From CAYOID01 sp964573115 (GTDB taxonomy: Bacteria; Desulfobacterota; Desulfovibrionia; Desulfovibrionales; Desulfothermaceae), in NCBI GenBank assembly GCA_964573115.1, contig CAZNIP010000003.1, forward strand, positions 10,148-74,147: 64,000 nucleotides of DNA. Direction: 5' to 3'. The number at the start of each line of letters is the position of its first letter. Position 1 is the stretch's first letter. The notes under the pieces are model-generated. The model saw only the letters and a program-made list of their open reading frames with translations. It did not search any database and was not told the DNA's origin. Made by a program: the position numbers and the translations under genes. This document shows, in pieces, positions 60,333 to 64,000 of this stretch.

Positions 60333-60809
60333 ATGACCCCGGCGGTGCAGGCCCTGAAGAGGGCCAACGTCTGGTACGCCCTCCATCCATACGAGCATCA
60401 GCCCGGACAGGAGAACTACGGTCTGGAGGCGGCTCAGGCCCTGAACCTTCCAGAAGCCAGGGTCTTCAAGACCCTCCTGGTAGAGCTGCAGGGTCCGGGA
60501 ACGAGCATGGGCATCGGCATCCTGCCGGTCTCTGCCAGGCTCGACCTCAAGGCCATGGCCGCCGCGTCAGGGTTCAAAAAAGCGGTCATGGCCGACCCCA
60601 GGGATGCCCAGAGGGTGACGGGGTATGTGCTTGGCGGCATCAGCCCCCTGGGGCAGAAGAAGAGGCTCTTGACCGTTTTGGACGACTCTGCCCTGGAGTG
60701 GGACACGATTCATGTCAGCGGGGGCAAGAGGGGGCTGCAGATCGAGCTGGCCTCGCAGACTCTGATCAAGCTGTGTCAAGCCAGAGCCGGGTCCATCAGA
60801 AAGGGATGA
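60333..60809 (+). CDS. ybaK: Cys-tRNA(Pro) deacylase, YbaK/EbsC family
   Basis: A 158-residue trans-editing enzyme that removes cysteine from mischarged tRNA-Pro. The YbaK fold is shown by YGLEAAQALNLPEARVFKTLLVEL (catalytic lysine region) and the RVTGYVLGGISPLGQKKRLLTVLD block. Ends GGKRGLQIELA as in the family. ATG at 60333 with GGAG close by. No nearby proS. Confidence 0.92.
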   Translation: MTPAVQALKRANVWYALHPYEHQPGQENYGLEAAQALNLPEARVFKTLLVELQGPGTSMGIGILPVSARLDLKAMAAASGFKKAVMADPRDAQRVTGYVLGGISPLGQKKRLLTVLDDSALEWDTIHVSGGKRGLQIELASQTLIKLCQARAGSIRKG

Positions 60810-60865
60810 AGCCTGCGTACCTCAGGTCGTCGTTTCAGGATGGAGTTCGAGACACGAACTCAGGG

Positions 60866-61303
60866 TCATTCCACTTTGCTGAGACGTATGGTTTCATCGA
60901 TCCCTTCATTCTCAACGGCAAGGTGCAGATCCAGTGTTGCCTGATCCCTGAGGGTCAGCTCCATTTGCTCGTCACGGAGTTTTTTGCACCATCCCTGCAA
61001 GGAGCCGCCTTGTGGAGCTCTGATACTGTAGATAGACGTCTTGTCGTCAGAGCTCACGAAAACGGCCCAGGCTCCGCAGTCCCGTCCACTCCCTGTATAA
61101 TCAAGATTGGCCCCGTCTGACATGACCTCCAGATCGACCCGGACAGTCGGATCTTTGAGAGAGCCCTGCCATGTACCTGTTGTTTCGTCTGGACTGTATG
61201 AACTCCCCGAACAGGCCAGGTTTGAAAAGCCAATCAGGAAAAATAAGGCAATGATTCCGATAAAAGTTGTCTTCGGCCTGGATGCCAAGGTGTGACGATG
61301 CAT
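60866..61303 (-). CDS. hypothetical lipoprotein
   Basis: A 145-residue protein with a signal and lipobox SNLAC at about residues 27-31. The mature part (TTGTWQGSL...LDYTGSGRDCGAWAVF...LTLRDQATLDLHL) is probably a small beta barrel, similar in pattern to lipocalin-like domains. ATG 61303 has GGGAGG 5 nt upstream. It is the last gene of the minus-strand DUF2589-like cluster; 113 bp separate it from the previous gene. Confidence 0.7.
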   Translation of the reverse strand: MHRHTLASRPKTTFIGIIALFFLIGFSNLACSGSSYSPDETTGTWQGSLKDPTVRVDLEVMSDGANLDYTGSGRDCGAWAVFVSSDDKTSIYSIRAPQGGSLQGWCKKLRDEQMELTLRDQATLDLHLAVENEGIDETIRLSKVE

Positions 61304-61416
61304 GGACGCCTCCCGGGGTATGCTGCCATTGATGGTGGTCCTTGAGCCGGTCATGCCGGTGTCCATCGAAAAGGGCCGCCGGCCTGGCGTGGTCAGTCCT
61401 GCGTGCGCATGGCCAT

Positions 61417-62025
61417 TCAGGGCAGAGAGAAGACCCCCAGAAACCACAGGATGCCCAGCGCCAGAAGAACGATCAAAGCCATCACGGTCAGGGTTTTCCA
61501 AATCGATAACCTGTTTCTGCGTTGCCGGTGCACCGACAGTTGCTCAAAGAGATCCGGCGGGAGAGTGATTTCATCGCTTCCAGCGGCCTTGATACCCAGA
61601 CCGTCCAGGCGAATTTCATCCAGATCCTCATCGTCCGATCCCAGGTTGATTTCCAGGCGATGCGCGGTGGCAGCCTCAGCCTTGCGTTCTTGCACGGGAA
61701 CCAGCGTCAGGTCGCCGGTTGCCTCTTCTGACCGCATCTTTTCGGGTGCAACGTGACAGTCAATGCTGATCGACGCCGTGGCCACGAAATGGGGCGCGAC
61801 GCTGCGCAGGCTGGCCCATGGCAGGCGAATCAACTCGTGGGTCCGGTGACTGCCATCCCCAGAAGGCAGTCGCGATACCCAGCACAAGGACTGGGGTTTG
61901 CCATCCCGGCCGATTTCAATCAGTTCTTCAAGGAGGCGCTGCTGCCGCCGGTCCGAACGCAACTGGGCGCGATCCCTTGCGGCCCGGAGCCCTTTGAAAA
62001 GACGAAAGACATCATGTTCAGCCAT
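61417..62025 (-). CDS. DUF2589-like paralogue with C-terminal membrane anchor
   Basis: A 202-residue protein. After a charged helical N-terminus (about residues 1-50), it has IRLPWASLRSVAPHFVATASISIDCHVAPE, similar in layout to the core of the two upstream DUF2589-like proteins (short proline strand, SLRSV/IVKV, then alternating V-x-I-x-F/D-x strand). HRLEINLGSDDEDL parallels their C-terminal strand. The last 25 residues form one membrane segment (LTVMALIVLLALGILWFLGVF) with almost no tail, a tail anchor. ATG 62025 chosen; no strong ribosome site. Confidence 0.55.
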   Translation of the reverse strand: MAEHDVFRLFKGLRAARDRAQLRSDRRQQRLLEELIEIGRDGKPQSLCWVSRLPSGDGSHRTHELIRLPWASLRSVAPHFVATASISIDCHVAPEKMRSEEATGDLTLVPVQERKAEAATAHRLEINLGSDDEDLDEIRLDGLGIKAAGSDEITLPPDLFEQLSVHRQRRNRLSIWKTLTVMALIVLLALGILWFLGVFSLP

Positions 62026-62087
62026 CTTGGTCAGCCTCTTCGCGACCATTCGTGGTGCCTGTCTGGCAGAGACAGGCTGTTCTGCAA

Positions 62088-62345
62088 TCAATCCTGCAAC
62101 CAAAAGGGTTTGCGTTCAAAACCGACATGATACACGATCCACTGCAGCACGGCCTGGTGCTCGCCGATGTTGAGAATGTTGAAGCTCTTTTCGATACCGA
62201 CGATTTTCCCGCGCGGTGGACCCTCCAGACAGCGATTGAGCAGATCCATGGCCTTCTGAATATCCTCTTCGGTCAGAATATGGCCCGGATCGCTCGTGCC
62301 CACCGATATGCGTTTGACGTAGCGGACGTCGCTCAAGTCAATCAT
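62088..62345 (-). CDS. conserved small protein of the DUF2589-like cluster
   Basis: An 85-residue acidic-to-neutral protein with an alpha/beta pattern (VKRISVGTSDPGHILTEEDIQKAMDLLNRCLEGPPRGKIVG...). I do not recognise the family. It lies between the two DUF2589-like genes and the anchored paralogue in the same direction; gaps are 62 and 158 bp. Confidence 0.6.
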   Translation of the reverse strand: MIDLSDVRYVKRISVGTSDPGHILTEEDIQKAMDLLNRCLEGPPRGKIVGIEKSFNILNIGEHQAVLQWIVYHVGFERKPFWLQD

Positions 62346-62503
62346 GGTCGGACTGATCTGGTCTCATACGCCGCGATGTTCCTCTGAACAGTGGCTTGCC
62401 AAGATAAAGTCTGCCCGATGGATATGCGGACGGACATATTTTCTATCTGATCGCCTGGACTGCAACCAAAAGACGTCTGTTGAGGGGTCTTCCATGAGGC
62501 CAC

Positions 62504-63154
62504 CTACACAGCCTCTATCTTTCGGGGTGCGATCGATGTCTGCAGGATATCCATCACCCTGGCGAGCCCCTCAGGCATTCCGCGGTCTTCGGCATGCACG
62601 GAAACATGGTATTTAGCCGAGTTGTCAGAAGTGCGAGTATTTTCCTTGTGCGAGGAAACTTTGCCCTGAATATGCACCTTGGCCTTCAGAATGCCCCATC
62701 CGATCGTCACGTCGGCAGCCGCTTCCATTTCAGCTGAAGATTTCTCGCTTGCCGTAAAAGAGGATTTGACCTCCATGTCGAAGGTGACATCCACTGTTGT
62801 GATGCTCAGGTTGGGCACTTTGACAATGGCCAGCAGAGGCACCTGGAGATCGACTTTCTCCTGGGAGATGGCCATGGGGCCGTCGGGCGTTCCATCGCTT
62901 TTCAAAGGCATGGCCTGCTCGACAGGGCGAGTGAAGGAAAAATCAGCATAGCGGGGCTTGCCAATCTCCAGAGGTTTCCCCTGTTCATCTTTCTCATCTT
63001 TCTCAGGCGGATGAAAACCGACGACCTTGATGAAGTCGGCCGTCGCATTGGCCAGACGGACCTGCGCATCGCAGGCAGCCGTGAGCGGACCGCCGATCAG
63101 GCTGTCCATGGGAAGACCCTTAAATTGATCGGACATGTTCACAAGTTCGGCCAT
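62504..63154 (-). CDS. DUF2589 domain-containing protein
   Basis: A 216-residue protein of the DUF2589 family. The N-terminal MDSLIGGPLTAACDAQVRLANATADFI helix is typical, followed by FSFTRPVEQ, LQVPLLAIVKVPNLSITTVDVTFDMEV and a C-terminal YHVSVHAEDRGMPEGLARVMDIL. ATG 63154 with AAAAGGAGG 7 nt upstream; earlier frame has no start support. No signal peptide. Function unknown. Confidence 0.75.
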   Translation of the reverse strand: MAELVNMSDQFKGLPMDSLIGGPLTAACDAQVRLANATADFIKVVGFHPPEKDEKDEQGKPLEIGKPRYADFSFTRPVEQAMPLKSDGTPDGPMAISQEKVDLQVPLLAIVKVPNLSITTVDVTFDMEVKSSFTASEKSSAEMEAAADVTIGWGILKAKVHIQGKVSSHKENTRTSDNSAKYHVSVHAEDRGMPEGLARVMDILQTSIAPRKIEAV

Positions 63155-63221
63155 GGTTGCTTCCTCCTTTTCTGGTGTCGGTTGGTTCAGATGTGAAGTG
63201 CGTGTTTCATTGGAATGGGGC

Positions 63222-63728
63222 CTATTCCGTTTCGCCCTGGAATTGCAGCAGGCGATCAATCAGCCTGGACATGCTTTCGGACGGTTCGCGCCCTTCAACC
63301 TTCAGGACCACATGGGCCCGTCCCGCCTTGCGCCGGAAGGCGCTGCCCTTGAGGTCGAGTCGGATGGACTTCTTTTTAGCTGTTCCCACAACCTCGGCAT
63401 CACCTTCGGCCATGTTGCTTTTGATCTGCTCGTCTTCCTCGTCTGCATCGACCAGCCCGTGGATGTCCGTATCGAAACTGATCTCCACATCCTTGATACG
63501 CAGCAGGCTGCTGGCCACCAGGGGCAGATAGGGCACGCGGTAGTATGTCTCGCCAGGCTTTTCCGGATGTATCGACTCCAGCCGGATATCGATCGCCTTA
63601 GGTCGGTTGTGCTTGTCAAAATAGCTGAGGAAGTTCTTTATCTGATACGATTCAATGCGGCGCTGAGCCTCGACCACAGCACCGGCCAGACCCTCAATCA
63701 AATTTTCCAAAGACTCCCGCTCTGCCAT
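63222..63728 (-). CDS. DUF2589-like protein, first gene of the cluster
   Basis: A 168-residue protein with the same core order as its neighbour: helix (ENLIEGLAGAVVEAQRRIESY), then VPYLPLVASSLLRIKDVEISFDTDIHG, then AHVVLKVEGREPSESMSRLIDRLL. ATG 63728 has AAAAGGA 5 nt upstream. It probably starts the transcription unit that runs down to the lipoprotein at 60866. Confidence 0.65.
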   Translation of the reverse strand: MAERESLENLIEGLAGAVVEAQRRIESYQIKNFLSYFDKHNRPKAIDIRLESIHPEKPGETYYRVPYLPLVASSLLRIKDVEISFDTDIHGLVDADEEDEQIKSNMAEGDAEVVGTAKKKSIRLDLKGSAFRRKAGRAHVVLKVEGREPSESMSRLIDRLLQFQGETE

Positions 63729-63930
63729 GAATCCTTTTCCTCCCGAATATGATACTCCGACGAGACAAATGTTTGAGTTGAGGTAAAAAAAACCAGAGCG
63801 ACACTTCCATGGTCTCTATGACGTGTCTCGTCAGCAGGATCTGTGAATGTCCTCCATTTCAGTCAGGCATCAGTGGATGCCCCACGTTTTGTCAGACGAA
63901 AAAGAGGGACTCACCTTCATGATCAGGCTA

Positions 63931-64000
63931 TCTCTTCAGCCCTGCCTCTGGCTAGGCTGAAAGGTTCAAGGTTCAGGGTTCAAGGTTGAGGAGAGGAAAG
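63931..64000 (+). repeat. modular intergenic repeat, partial at window end (copy R10)
   Basis: Hairpin TCAGCCCTGCC/TCT/GGCTAGGCTGA followed by AAGGTTCAAGGTTCAGGG and a GTTGAGGAGAGGAAAG block, then the window ends. Diverged from the other copies. Confidence 0.55.

Noticed and set aside
63931..64000. tandem GGTTCAAGG-like units as a CRISPR array
   Set aside because: Units are 7-9 bp, irregular and without spacers; they belong to the intergenic repeat family.

Overview
The window looks like a chromosomal contig from a GC-rich, anaerobe-type deltaproteobacterium (Desulfobacterota, perhaps near Desulfovibrionales). The grounds are a glyS-rpsT pair, a tungsten-type aldehyde:ferredoxin oxidoreductase family enzyme, an MttB-family methyltransferase, many Fe-S proteins and a probable selenocysteine gene. 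This placement is inferred from gene content; no rRNA or tRNA gene is present. Two 100-N scaffold gaps lie at 33230-33329 and 58590-58689. The second is an assembly artefact: 55 identical bases sit on both sides of it.

Layout. 0-2.9 kb: TRAP transporter (dctPQM). 3.0-5.6 kb: glyS and rpsT with a strong terminator. 5.7-7.3 kb (minus): a DksA/TraR-type zinc-finger gene and a PIN-PhoH gene. 7.4-10.5 kb (minus): a four-gene operon in which every junction overlaps by 4 bp: FeS photolyase-related protein, a small thioredoxin-like protein whose redox motif is encoded U-x-x-C with an in-frame TGA, a HAD phosphatase and a SAM methyltransferase. 10.7-22.9 kb: a leucine/isovalerate-type acyl-CoA degradation locus with three HMG-CoA-lyase-like enzymes, acyl-CoA dehydrogenase, 3-methylglutaconyl-CoA hydratase type crotonase, carboxyltransferase, a cupin regulator and acetoacetate-CoA ligase. 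It is interrupted by a divergent sigma-54 activator facing a near-perfect -24/-12 promoter. 23-24.7 kb (minus): adk and thiE. 24.8-32.4 kb: an RND efflux operon whose first gene fuses AMIN-like domains, an ABC substrate-binding-like domain and TolC. 32.4-35.2 kb: pgeF/yfiH, xth and an Fe-S protein around the first gap.

35.3-45.4 kb: a peptide-type ABC importer (Tat-exported binding protein, fused double ATPase, two permeases) surrounds an AOR-family oxidoreductase and a pyrrolysine-free MttB homologue, suggesting uptake and demethylation or oxidation of an unknown quaternary amine. 45.6-51.7 kb: miscellaneous genes (GNAT, glycerophosphodiesterase, flavodoxin-like reductase, DUF3786, FecR-like lipoprotein with a membrane partner). 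52.0-58.8 kb: a complete Wadjet (JetABCD / MksFEBG) SMC-type anti-plasmid operon. 59.2-60.8 kb: DUF3617, DUF2148 and ybaK, separated by long perfect palindromes. 60.9-63.7 kb (minus): a poorly described cluster of three related beta-rich DUF2589-like proteins, one with a C-terminal membrane anchor, plus a small protein and a lipoprotein.

Across the window, at least ten intergenic sites carry copies or pieces of one modular repeat: a hairpin, a GGTCGAGGGTTGAGGG block, a CGGCCAGTTTGATCA block, and a terminal GTTTCATACGAG block. The best candidates for new biology are the U-x-x-C protein in the photolyase operon, the DUF2589-like membrane cluster, the AMIN/SBP/TolC fusion and the modular repeat family.
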